This document shows, in pieces, positions 1 through 5,936 of a stretch of DNA of 7,993 nucleotides. Positions within the stretch are counted from its first letter, which is position 1. The number at the start of each line of letters is the position of its first letter. This DNA comes from Planctomycetaceae bacterium (GTDB taxonomy: Bacteria > Planctomycetota > Planctomycetia > Pirellulales > Thermoguttaceae): NCBI GenBank assembly GCA_031287585.1, contig JAITST010000348.1, forward strand, positions 1-7,993, in the 5' to 3' direction. The notes under the pieces are model-generated. The model made no database searches. It was not told where the DNA came from and saw only the letters and a program-made list of their open reading frames with translations. The position numbers were made by a program, and so were the translations under genes.

Positions 1-492
1 CACGCCCTCTGTGAAGAGGGCGACCAATCCCGACGTTGACGTTTTCCTAAACATAAACGTTTCAATCAACGCCCTCTGTGAAGAGGGCGACTGGTAACAC
101 GATACCGGTAGCCGCCGAAACGATTGTTTCAATCCACGCCCTCTGTGAAGAGGGCGACACTTGCCATATATTGCAAGTGCTTGTCCAAAATGTTTCAATC
201 CACGCCCTCTGTGAAGAGGGCGACTCTCCAATTTTTGTCGTTTGTTACCAATTGGTCTGTTTCAATCCACGCCCTCTGTGAAGAGGGCGACGGTTTGTTT
301 TTGTTGGTTTGCCATCATCAGACGCGTTTCAATCCACGCCCTCTGTGAAGAGGGCGACACTTGCAACGTTGGATTGATACCGCTATTAGGAAGTTTCAAT
401 CCACGCCCTCTGTGAAGAGGGCGACAAACAACAAACCGCCCAGAGACGGGCAAAGAAAGGTTTCAATCCACGCCCTCTGTGAAGAGGGCGAC
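1..492 (-). CRISPR. Type I-C CRISPR array, leader-proximal end, truncated by window edge
   Basis: Seven complete 33-nt repeats lie at 59-91, 126-158, 192-224, 259-291, 326-358, 393-425 and 460-492, with the last 24 nt of another at 1-24. The seven spacers are 33 or 34 nt and unrelated to each other. In transcript sense (minus strand) the repeat begins GTCGC, forms a perfect 8-bp stem CGCCCTCT / AGAGGGCG around a TCAC loop, and ends ATTGAAAC, as known I-C repeats do. Family knowledge says Cas5d cuts at the 3' base of the stem, leaving an 11-nt 5' handle. Orientation is set by the repeat sequence and by the cas operon and leader to the right, so the newest spacer is 426-459. Only the repeat at 59-91 differs (A for C at 68), fitting decay at the older end. 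The array continues beyond base 1. Spacer targets cannot be told from the sequence. Confidence 0.98.
59..91 (-). repeat. Variant CRISPR repeat with altered 5' handle
   Basis: This is the only full repeat in view that differs from the consensus, at position 68 (+ strand A in place of C). In the transcript the change lies outside the hairpin, in the second base of the expected 11-nt crRNA handle, which becomes TTGATTGAAAC. It would affect the handle of the crRNA carrying the spacer at 25-58. The stem is intact. Confidence 0.85.
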
Positions 493-494
493 AG

Positions 495-536
495 CGAGTT
501 GGTTAAGTCTTTGGTAACATTGACTTTACCAACTCG
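495..536. repeat. Inverted repeat abutting the first CRISPR repeat
   Basis: The arms CGAGTTGGTTAAGTC (495-509) and GACTTTACCAACTCG (522-536) pair at 14 of 15 positions around a 12-nt loop. The only mismatch is 504 against 527. The element ends two bases from the leader-repeat junction. It could be a hairpin at the 5' end of pre-crRNA or a DNA site for an integration or regulatory protein. Confidence 0.85.
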
Positions 537-539
537 ATT

Positions 540-576
540 CCGCGAAACGGAGATTTTTTCGTCCGTCAATTCGCGG
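540..576. repeat. Second leader inverted repeat
   Basis: CCGCGAAACGGA (540-551) pairs with 562-576 as a 5-bp inner stem (ACGGA / TCCGT) and a 7-bp outer stem (CCGCGAA / TTCGCGG), separated by a 3-nt bulge on the right arm. The loop is 10 nt with a T-run. Three bases separate it from the neighbouring inverted repeat, so array transcripts starting upstream would carry two hairpins in tandem before the first repeat. Confidence 0.7.
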
Positions 577-678
577 CTCTTTATTTGTGTTCGCCGTAAC
601 TCCTTTCTGTAAAAACTGTTAAAACAATCGCGAACCCGCCGCGGTTTTCGTGTCAACCTGCGGTACGCGATGGGTAAC

Positions 679-707
679 ATTCTACCACCATCCAGTTTTT
701 TACACAA
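679..707 (-). promoter_or_regulatory. Possible array promoter
   Basis: On the minus strand, TTGTGT (707-702) and TAGAAT (684-679) are 17 nt apart, giving a good -10 and a poor -35. The -35 overlaps the cas2 stop and the -10 lies in a small dyad GGTA...TACC (673-686). Position and direction suit transcription into the leader and array. The match is weak, and the array could instead be read from the cas operon or from another site. Confidence 0.3.
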
Positions 708-990
708 TAAGCGGTCCCTCTGGATCGTAACTCGCCTTCGCCCCAAGATGCTCAATCTTGCCGTGCCAATTACTGCCGAGATGATAAAACCGTAAACTGT
801 CCGTCTCCGGATTCATCTCCGCCTCCAACAACGCCCGCAACTTCACAAGCATCGCCTGGTCAACCTTGCACTCAAAGACCGAGTTCTGAACCCGCTGTCC
901 GTGATTCACACATATCTTCGCAATGTGCCGCAAACGTTTTCGACCTTCAGCCGTTTCCACATTCACATCATACGTTATCAATACCAACAT
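700..990 (-). CDS. cas2: CRISPR-associated endonuclease Cas2 (type I-C)
   Basis: Cas2 is the dimeric core of the Cas1-Cas2 spacer integrase. The 96-residue product opens with the ferredoxin-like first strand MLVLITYDVN, carrying the conserved Asp at residue 8. It continues with the I-C-type signatures GQRVQNSVFEC (residues 31-41) and DSLRFYHLG (64-72), and ends in SYDPEGPLIV, the usual C-terminus of I-C Cas2. Length is normal for the subfamily. The ATG has a GGAG Shine-Dalgarno (1002-999) 8 nt upstream. It is the last cas gene, 30 nt after cas1, and faces the leader. Nothing looks damaged. Confidence 0.97.
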   Translation of the reverse strand: MLVLITYDVNVETAEGRKRLRHIAKICVNHGQRVQNSVFECKVDQAMLVKLRALLEAEMNPETDSLRFYHLGSNWHGKIEHLGAKASYDPEGPLIV

Positions 991-1020
991 TGTTAAGTCT
1001 CCGTCCGTTGCTTTTGTACA

Positions 1021-2049
1021 TTATTTATAAAAAATCGGCGGATACGCATCCAAATCCCCTCGCAGCCAGCGTGCCAAAAGTTGTGCCTGTATGTACGGCA
1101 ACAAACCCAACTTGACCTTCTCACCCAAGAACGGATGTGTCAACTCATCCTTTTTACGTTCCTGCCACGCCTTCAATATCTCACGTTTCACGTCGTCTTG
1201 AAGTTCAACCGCACCGCTTTCACGTTTCACAAAATCTTTACCCTTCACTTGACCAAGATTGATCAGCGACAACACAAACCGGTCAACAAGCCACGGACGA
1301 AATTCTTCCATCAAATCCAACGCAAGCGACGGACGACCGGAACGATCCGCGTGCAAAAATCCCATCTGCGGGTCGAGACCGACACTTTCACAAGCCGACG
1401 TACAATCGTGCGCGAGTATCGTGTAGAAGAACGACAACAACGAATTAACATTATCCAGCGGCGGACGGCGTGAACGTTCGTGAAAATAGAAATCGGTCTT
1501 GTGGGTCAAAATGAATTGGTCAAACACACTGAAATAGTCTCTTGCTGCGTCGCCTTCGATACCGCGAATCCGCTCAATCGGTGCCGGACGTTTCAATTCC
1601 TGTAACGACTGCGCCAACCGGTTTGCAACGTGGTCAAGTGTTGATGTATCATCAGGCGTATGGTCGCGTAAAAAACGGAGCAGCACCGTTCGGGCATTGG
1701 CAATTTTCGCTGATACGAACGACCGTGCTGCAAGCGAGATATTTTCCGGCTCCGTTGTCAAACGATGCTGCGCCCGGCGTAACAAAACGTTGCCCGATTG
1801 TGCGCCAACCGAACGTGCGAGAAAACGTCCGTTCTCTGTCAGAAAGGAAACCGTAACATTGCTTTCGCCGCAAAGTCCAAGAACGAACGGTGTAACCGTC
1901 ACGTTACCGAAACAGATGACGCTGGTAATGGTATGAATCGGCAAACGCAAAAGTTCGACACGTTCCAACGAGATGACAATGTTCGTTCCGTCTCGCGAAA
2001 CGTAGGCACCTTGCTTCGTGATGTAAAGTGTGTTACCGAGTTGTTTCAT
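1021..2049 (-). CDS. cas1: CRISPR-associated endonuclease Cas1 (type I-C)
   Basis: Cas1 is the integrase that inserts prespacers at the leader-proximal repeat. The 342-residue protein has the N-terminal beta domain (about residues 1-80) and the all-helical catalytic domain. The metal-binding residues are visible: E165 in RGIEGDAARDYF, H233 in GFLHADRSGRPSLALDL, and D245/E248 in DLMEEFRP. Length and motifs are those of I-C Cas1. The ATG (2049-2047) overlaps the cas4 TGA (2048-2046) as ATGA and no clear Shine-Dalgarno precedes it, so translation is probably coupled to cas4. It lies between cas4 and cas2 in the normal adaptation order and appears intact. Confidence 0.97.
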   Translation of the reverse strand: MKQLGNTLYITKQGAYVSRDGTNIVISLERVELLRLPIHTITSVICFGNVTVTPFVLGLCGESNVTVSFLTENGRFLARSVGAQSGNVLLRRAQHRLTTEPENISLAARSFVSAKIANARTVLLRFLRDHTPDDTSTLDHVANRLAQSLQELKRPAPIERIRGIEGDAARDYFSVFDQFILTHKTDFYFHERSRRPPLDNVNSLLSFFYTILAHDCTSACESVGLDPQMGFLHADRSGRPSLALDLMEEFRPWLVDRFVLSLINLGQVKGKDFVKRESGAVELQDDVKREILKAWQERKKDELTHPFLGEKVKLGLLPYIQAQLLARWLRGDLDAYPPIFYK

Positions 2050-2702
2050 AAGATTGATTGTTCAATCATTTTGTCGATATAAAGCGACGCTTTCCCCGAA
2101 AGTTGCGGCATACAATCTTCAACAAGTGAACAGGATTGACAATGCGCACCCGTTTTTGGCGGAGGCGTTTCGCCGCCTTCCATCAACTTATGAAAACGTA
2201 ACGCGAGCAGTTCCGTTTCGGTACGCAAACGTTTGTCGAACGCAATAACGGTACGCGATTTTGTTTTACCGTAAAACAAAGCACCTTCGGAGATTTCGGT
2301 GTTGAGCATTTCTTCAAGACAAAGTGCCTGCGCACAAAGTTGAACGGTATCGCAGTTACCTTTTTTTCTTTTACCGTGCTTGTACTCGACAGGATAAACG
2401 AACCAAGCCCCTTTTTGTTTAGGCAGTTGAAGAGTCGCGTTTTCGTCGCGGTGAAACTCAACGACATCTGCAACGCCGACGAGACCGAGCCGTTTGGAGT
2501 GGAGCGGCAACCCGCGAACGGTACGAATATCTCCGCGCGTTTCGGACTCGGAGGAGTGAACTTTTTCGTGCATAAGACGACCTTCGGCGGTAAAAATATT
2601 TTCTGTCCACAACTGTTCCAAATGAATCAAGGCGCATTGCCGTTCACAAAATGCAAGATGTGATAAGCCGGAAATAGCAACAAATTGGTTTTCGGAATAC
2701 AT
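2046..2702 (-). CDS. cas4: CRISPR-associated exonuclease Cas4
   Basis: Cas4 is an iron-sulphur RecB-like nuclease that trims prespacers and checks the PAM before Cas1-Cas2 integration; in I-C systems it works in complex with Cas1. The 218-residue product has one N-terminal Cys of the cluster in FCERQC (C19) and the three C-terminal ones in CQSCSLVEDC (C188, C191, C197). The PD-(D/E)xK core is present: H45 in GRLMHEKVH, D79 in GVADVVEF, E106-x-K108 in PVEYKHGK, and Q121 in the QLCAQ helix. The start is 14 nt after the cas3 stop. No strong Shine-Dalgarno is visible there, but the N-terminus MYSENQFVAISGL fits the family. It overlaps cas1 by 4 nt. Confidence 0.96.
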   Translation of the reverse strand: MYSENQFVAISGLSHLAFCERQCALIHLEQLWTENIFTAEGRLMHEKVHSSESETRGDIRTVRGLPLHSKRLGLVGVADVVEFHRDENATLQLPKQKGAWFVYPVEYKHGKRKKGNCDTVQLCAQALCLEEMLNTEISEGALFYGKTKSRTVIAFDKRLRTETELLALRFHKLMEGGETPPPKTGAHCQSCSLVEDCMPQLSGKASLYIDKMIEQSIL

Positions 2703-2716
2703 ACGTTTTTATCATA

Positions 2717-4957
2717 CTAAATAATTGCAAAACTCTCTTCTTTGAACTTTTCCACCGAGACGATTCCTGCCATATATCCGAGAAAATCATCGTAAGCAAG
2801 ATTCCATTCGTAAATACCTTCGCAGATTTCCGGCAGATTTAATTCTGTCAGTTTATATCCCCAAATCATCACAGAGTTTTTTTGTATCTCTTGCGGCATT
2901 ACTTTTTCATAATGTTTGATTCTTTCGGTGATATTTTTATCAACGACAACCATTCGTGTGTCGGTGTTAATCACCTTAAAATCTTTTTCAACGGTTGGAA
3001 ACCGTTGACAAGTTTCTGCCGCTAACAGTTTTTTGAAAGGAGCAACCTTTCCGCCAAGAATAATTTCGTCTTTGATGGATTGGGTGCTTAATTTCGGTTC
3101 AATGGAAACGCCGTGTTCAAAATACTTCTGCAAAATATCGGCAGCATCTTTGAGCATCGGGTGTGTTTTTAATAAGCCGCCTTCAGCGACCTTGAAAGTC
3201 CAGATTTGACTATCGCTGTATTCGTTTTCACGATTGACCCGTCCGGCGGTTTGCAACAACGATACCGTCGAGCCAAGTTCTCGAAAACCGGTTCTGAATG
3301 ATATATCAACTCCGGCTTCAACGCACGAAGTTGCAATAAAAGTCCAGTCGGTATCTACTTTATATTTTTTCTGATAGTGTTTTCCCCTCGATAATCGTTC
3401 CTTTACACGATTAATAGTTTTTTCACGATCAATCGGCGTTAATGCGGTCGATAAATGTTCAACTTTATCGAAACCATATTGCTTCGCAAAATAATCGGCA
3501 AGCACTGCCGCACTTTGCACCGTGTTCATAATCACCAACCGCGGTCCGGGAAAACTTGTAATCCACGCCGCCAGTTCCCCTGTGTCTTTGGGCTGCAAAT
3601 CGTGATGATATTCAATCCGGCGATTTTCATATTGCGATAACCGTGTCCGTAAATCATCATTGATAAGTTCCGGTATATCCCATTTTCCTTTTTGTGCGAT
3701 TTCATCAATTTGCCAAAAACGGCAAAGCGAACCGGATGCCAACACCCAATAACAACTCCATTCGGCGGCATAGATGTTAATCCATTTCCACGCCAGCGGC
3801 AACAAATGCGGCGGTAATGCGGCGTGAGATTCATCAACGAAAATGGCACTACCCGGTAATTGGTGCAACCGGCGCAAAGCGGACGGCGTATTCGACGCCA
3901 ACGTTTCAAAAAACGCAACGGCGGTGGTAACAATAACCGGTGCGTGCCATAACGAGGTAAGATGCCGCGATTCTGCATTTTGAAAATCGGCTCGATGGTG
4001 GAGTTCCGCAACGACCTCTTCTGGATTTTCATTGTCTAAACACAACGCTTTCCGGTAGGTTGCAACCGACTGCGTAATGATATTGGTGAACGGCAACACC
4101 ACGATAATGCGGCGTAATCCGCGCCGTTCTGCTTCGTGTAAAAGATTTGCCATAATTGCCGTCGTTTTACCGGAACCGACCGGGCTATCGCAAGAATTGA
4201 TAGGTGATTCGGTTTGCGAATCCCGGCACGTATCATACATCTCACGGCGCAGTTGCGAACGAGCGTCATCGGTTTTTCCTAACGAAGCAACGTAAGCATC
4301 GAGTTTTTTTAATCGCTCGGCAGGGCGCAATTCAATTCTAGGTTCAGTTTTGGGATATTCTCCGTAATGCACGGCGGTATCGGTATGGTCGGCATCGGCA
4401 AGACAGGACAACAACAACCGCAAAAAAATTTGACGGTTCCCTTTTATTTCATTACAAGCAACGGAAACATTATCGGTTACTGCCGACTGGTGCGTTGCAA
4501 CAAGCGAATCAAGCGTTTTATCGGTGCGTTCCCGAACGGAAGTTTGGGCAAATTTACAAAAACCGGTATCACGAAAAGCGTCCTCTTGTTTAAGTTCTTC
4601 GTCAATAAAATCGGGATAGCCGATATGGTGTGCCTGAATCGCCGCGGCTGAAAATAGCGACAAGTGTGTATCCTCAAAAAAGTAGGCGGCACCGGCATCC
4701 GTATGCTGCACTGGCAAACTTTTGGCTTTTTTGTTACCTGATAATACTTTTTGATTTTCCGTGTCAAGTTTGCCGAGGTCGTGAAACAATGCCGCTTGTT
4801 TCACCGCTGCTTGTAGATTTTCGCCGTCCAATTTAGCGTATCGAGACACTTCCCCGGCGGCGGCAACCGCACGGCACACAACGTTGTTGACATGTGCCGT
4901 GTATGATTGCGCCGGAATGTTCTTCTTCGGCTTTGGACTATGGGCGTAATACATCAT
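2717..4957 (-). CDS. cas3: CRISPR-associated nuclease-helicase Cas3 (type I-C)
   Basis: Cas3 is recruited to Cascade-bound target DNA, nicks it and degrades it while unwinding. The 746-residue protein has an N-terminal HD nuclease domain (about 1-220: H22, the HD pair H59-D60 in FHDLGK, H85, H110-H111, and D188/D190 in LADADHTD). An SF2 helicase follows, with Walker A SPVGSGKTT (258-266), DESH box (375-378), SGS motif III (408-410), EAGVDIS (547-553) and QTAGRVNR (569-576). All catalytic motifs are intact and the length is normal. Its place is odd: I-C operons normally start with cas3, but here it follows cas7 and the DUF cassette. Its ATG (4957-4955) sits in ATGA with the preceding stop and no Shine-Dalgarno is visible, so translation is probably coupled to that small gene. 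M2 at 4954 is an alternative start. Confidence 0.96.
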   Translation of the reverse strand: MMYYAHSPKPKKNIPAQSYTAHVNNVVCRAVAAAGEVSRYAKLDGENLQAAVKQAALFHDLGKLDTENQKVLSGNKKAKSLPVQHTDAGAAYFFEDTHLSLFSAAAIQAHHIGYPDFIDEELKQEDAFRDTGFCKFAQTSVRERTDKTLDSLVATHQSAVTDNVSVACNEIKGNRQIFLRLLLSCLADADHTDTAVHYGEYPKTEPRIELRPAERLKKLDAYVASLGKTDDARSQLRREMYDTCRDSQTESPINSCDSPVGSGKTTAIMANLLHEAERRGLRRIIVVLPFTNIITQSVATYRKALCLDNENPEEVVAELHHRADFQNAESRHLTSLWHAPVIVTTAVAFFETLASNTPSALRRLHQLPGSAIFVDESHAALPPHLLPLAWKWINIYAAEWSCYWVLASGSLCRFWQIDEIAQKGKWDIPELINDDLRTRLSQYENRRIEYHHDLQPKDTGELAAWITSFPGPRLVIMNTVQSAAVLADYFAKQYGFDKVEHLSTALTPIDREKTINRVKERLSRGKHYQKKYKVDTDWTFIATSCVEAGVDISFRTGFRELGSTVSLLQTAGRVNRENEYSDSQIWTFKVAEGGLLKTHPMLKDAADILQKYFEHGVSIEPKLSTQSIKDEIILGGKVAPFKKLLAAETCQRFPTVEKDFKVINTDTRMVVVDKNITERIKHYEKVMPQEIQKNSVMIWGYKLTELNLPEICEGIYEWNLAYDDFLGYMAGIVSVEKFKEESFAII

Positions 4958-5172
4958 TGTTTCGACATCTTATTTTGTTGTTCCTCTTCATACAGCGAAA
5001 AAATGTAACAGGCACTAGCACCGTACAAACCAGTTTCGTCGTCATCTAATGCTCTTGCCGTACCGGAAGAATAAAACAATTCAAGGGCTTTTTCTTCGCT
5101 AATATGTTCTTTATCAATAATACTAAGGACGACCTCCGGTACTAATACTGATTTCACCAAGTGATGAGACAT
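4954..5172 (-). CDS. Small DUF3990-associated protein, putative antitoxin or partner
   Basis: This is a 72-residue acidic protein of no assigned biochemical function. The features are a helical N-terminal half with SEEKALELFYSSG (residues 25-37), then DDDETGLYGASACYIF (43-58) and an acidic tail YEEEQQ. From memory, short proteins with this arrangement (EAL-x-x-FY-x-S, then D-x-TGLYG-x-S) recur beside DUF3990 genes and may be distant DUF3791 relatives; I could not test this. The start is 4 nt after the DUF3990 stop, with AGGTG (5181-5177) five nt before the ATG lying directly beyond a CRISPR-repeat-like sequence. Its stop overlaps the cas3 start (ATGA), so it probably couples the cassette to cas3 translation. 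It could be an antitoxin subunit or a cofactor. Confidence 0.75.
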   Translation of the reverse strand: MSHHLVKSVLVPEVVLSIIDKEHISEEKALELFYSSGTARALDDDETGLYGASACYIFSLYEEEQQNKMSKQ

Positions 5173-5176
5173 TTGT

Positions 5177-5707
5177 TCACCTATCCACGCCCTCCGTTAA
5201 GAGAGCGAATTTTTCACATTTGATATATTGTAAATAACGCAAAGCATTTTCCGACGTAAAACAAATTTGATTGTTAATTTGTTGGAATCGCAACTTTTGT
5301 AAAGCGTCCTCTTTCCGCATAATACCGCGGACAACAAAGTTAATCGTTTCACCGACATTATCATTAGCAATTTTACCAATAACAATATCGTATCCGTGTA
5401 CATAATCAGGATTTGAGCGGCACCGGCAAACAAAATCCAGCCATTCTAAATTTGCTTCCTGAAAGCGCAATACTTTTAATTCGTCAAAATGTTGGTCGTC
5501 AAAATCATAAATAGAGACAATTCCCTTTGCAGATTCGTCTCCGTTCCGATATTTTATTAAAGCCCGACGCAATGCCCAACGCTTTGACTGCTCGGCAATG
5601 TCTGTGGTATAAAACCCAAAGCCAAAATCTCTACCCCGCAAATCAGAAATGATTTGCGGACTGCTAACGGCTTCTGTTGAACCGTGAAATAAACGAAGAA
5701 CACTCAT
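5177..5707 (-). CDS. DUF3990 protein, predicted ADP-ribosyltransferase-fold toxin-like
   Basis: The 176-residue protein carries the full DUF3990 pattern: LFHGS (6-10), RDFGFGFYTT (26-35), a QSKRWALRRA helix (40-49), VSIYDFD (64-70), EWLDFVCRCR (88-97), GYDIVIGKIANDN (105-117) and NQICFTSENALRYL (146-159). I recall this family being placed with ADP-ribosyltransferases, in which case H8, Y33 and Q147 would be an H-Y-Q NAD-binding and active-site set. That is inference, and the target is unknown. It starts in ATGA overlap with the upstream DUF3791 gene and lacks its own Shine-Dalgarno. The family pattern ends near residue 166. The last ten or so codons (FALLTEGVD then R and stop) are read from a degenerate CRISPR repeat, an unusual tail. 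No signal peptide or membrane segment is seen. Confidence 0.85.
   Translation of the reverse strand: MSVLRLFHGSTEAVSSPQIISDLRGRDFGFGFYTTDIAEQSKRWALRRALIKYRNGDESAKGIVSIYDFDDQHFDELKVLRFQEANLEWLDFVCRCRSNPDYVHGYDIVIGKIANDNVGETINFVVRGIMRKEDALQKLRFQQINNQICFTSENALRYLQYIKCEKFALLTEGVDR
5183..5209 (-). repeat. Solitary degenerate CRISPR repeat inside the cas operon
   Basis: This stretch matches positions 7-33 (+ strand numbering) of the array repeat at 23 of 27 positions, including the unbroken 12-mer ATCCACGCCCTC. The differences are at 5195, 5198, 5204 and 5209. In transcript sense the stem becomes CGCTCTCT / GGAGGGCG around TAAC, still eight pairs with two G-U wobbles. The 3' handle ATTGAAAC is not conserved; ATAGGTGA replaces it, giving the DUF3990 stop and the next gene's Shine-Dalgarno. 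No second repeat lies one spacer length away on either side. Confidence 0.9.
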
Positions 5708-5913
5708 TGCAATGCTTTGTCTTGCGGCTGTAAAAATTCGTCAAATAGTCCCATAAGATATTCAAACGACAAACCGTGCAGGTCTTCGTAATCTGACCGT
5801 AACATATCCAAAAGACCGCTACGGGCAAATTGAGAATAAATCTCCGTGCTGGCACGTTCAGTGTGTTCTGCATAAAACTCAACACACGAGGTAATGAAAC
5901 TAATTTGTGACAT
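5704..5913 (-). CDS. DUF3791 small protein, putative antitoxin
   Basis: The product is 69 residues from the chosen start. It has the DUF3791 pattern: FITSCVEFYAEH (6-17), a helix rich in small polar residues (STEIYSQF), then YEDLHGLSFEYLMGLFDEFL (42-61). Function is unknown. Genes of this family usually precede a DUF3990 gene, which suggests a toxin-antitoxin-like pair with this as the partner (inference). The ATG at 5913-5911 has GGGAG (5925-5921) 7 nt upstream. An in-frame ATG at 5934, two bases after the cas7 stop, would add seven residues but has no Shine-Dalgarno and does not fit the family N-terminus. Its TGA overlaps the DUF3990 ATG by 4 nt, so the two are probably translated together from the cas mRNA. 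Confidence 0.82.
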   Translation of the reverse strand: MSQISFITSCVEFYAEHTERASTEIYSQFARSGLLDMLRSDYEDLHGLSFEYLMGLFDEFLQPQDKALQ

Positions 5914-5936
5914 TATTTTACTCCCGCTTATCATTC

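Larger units (their letters stand above)
493..699 (-). promoter_or_regulatory. CRISPR leader between cas2 and the array
   Basis: About 207 nt between the cas2 stop and the first repeat carries no convincing gene; the open frames through it run on into the repeats. It is where a I-C leader belongs, supplying the array promoter and the Cas1-Cas2 integration site at the 492/493 junction. Reading toward the array it holds a possible promoter next to cas2, a GC-rich imperfect hairpin around 630-652 followed by a T-run (possibly a weak cas2 terminator), a good TTGACA at 656-651 with no good -10 at the right distance, and two consecutive inverted repeats at 540-576 and 495-536 directly before the first repeat. 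Functional assignments inside the leader are inference. Confidence 0.75.

Noticed and set aside
78..348. Plus-strand frames with repeated CEEGD and STPSVKRAT peptides
   Set aside because: These are translations of the CRISPR repeat, not genes.
630..652. Rho-independent terminator after cas2
   Set aside because: The GC-rich hairpin is imperfect and its T-run is interrupted; too weak to list as a terminator.
396..755. Open minus-strand frame of about 119 codons spanning the leader and part of the array
   Set aside because: It reads through CRISPR repeats (giving repeated LFTEGVD peptides), overlaps cas2 and has no coding character.
1590..1600. GTTTCAATTCC resembling the repeat end
   Set aside because: Only an 8-mer matches, it is in cas1 coding sequence, and no stem sequence follows.
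2055..2068. Small palindrome TGATTG-TT-CAATCA before the cas1 start
   Set aside because: Short, AT-rich and within cas4 codons (IEQSI); a weak hairpin with no clear role.
3607..3615. TTCAATCC similar to the repeat
   Set aside because: Short match inside cas3 with no further similarity; chance level.
5140..5250. A complete CreA-like mini-array (two degenerate repeats around a spacer) next to the cassette
   Set aside because: Only one degenerate repeat is present. No second repeat or ATTGAAAC handle lies about 34 nt to either side, so a classical CreA guide is not supported here.
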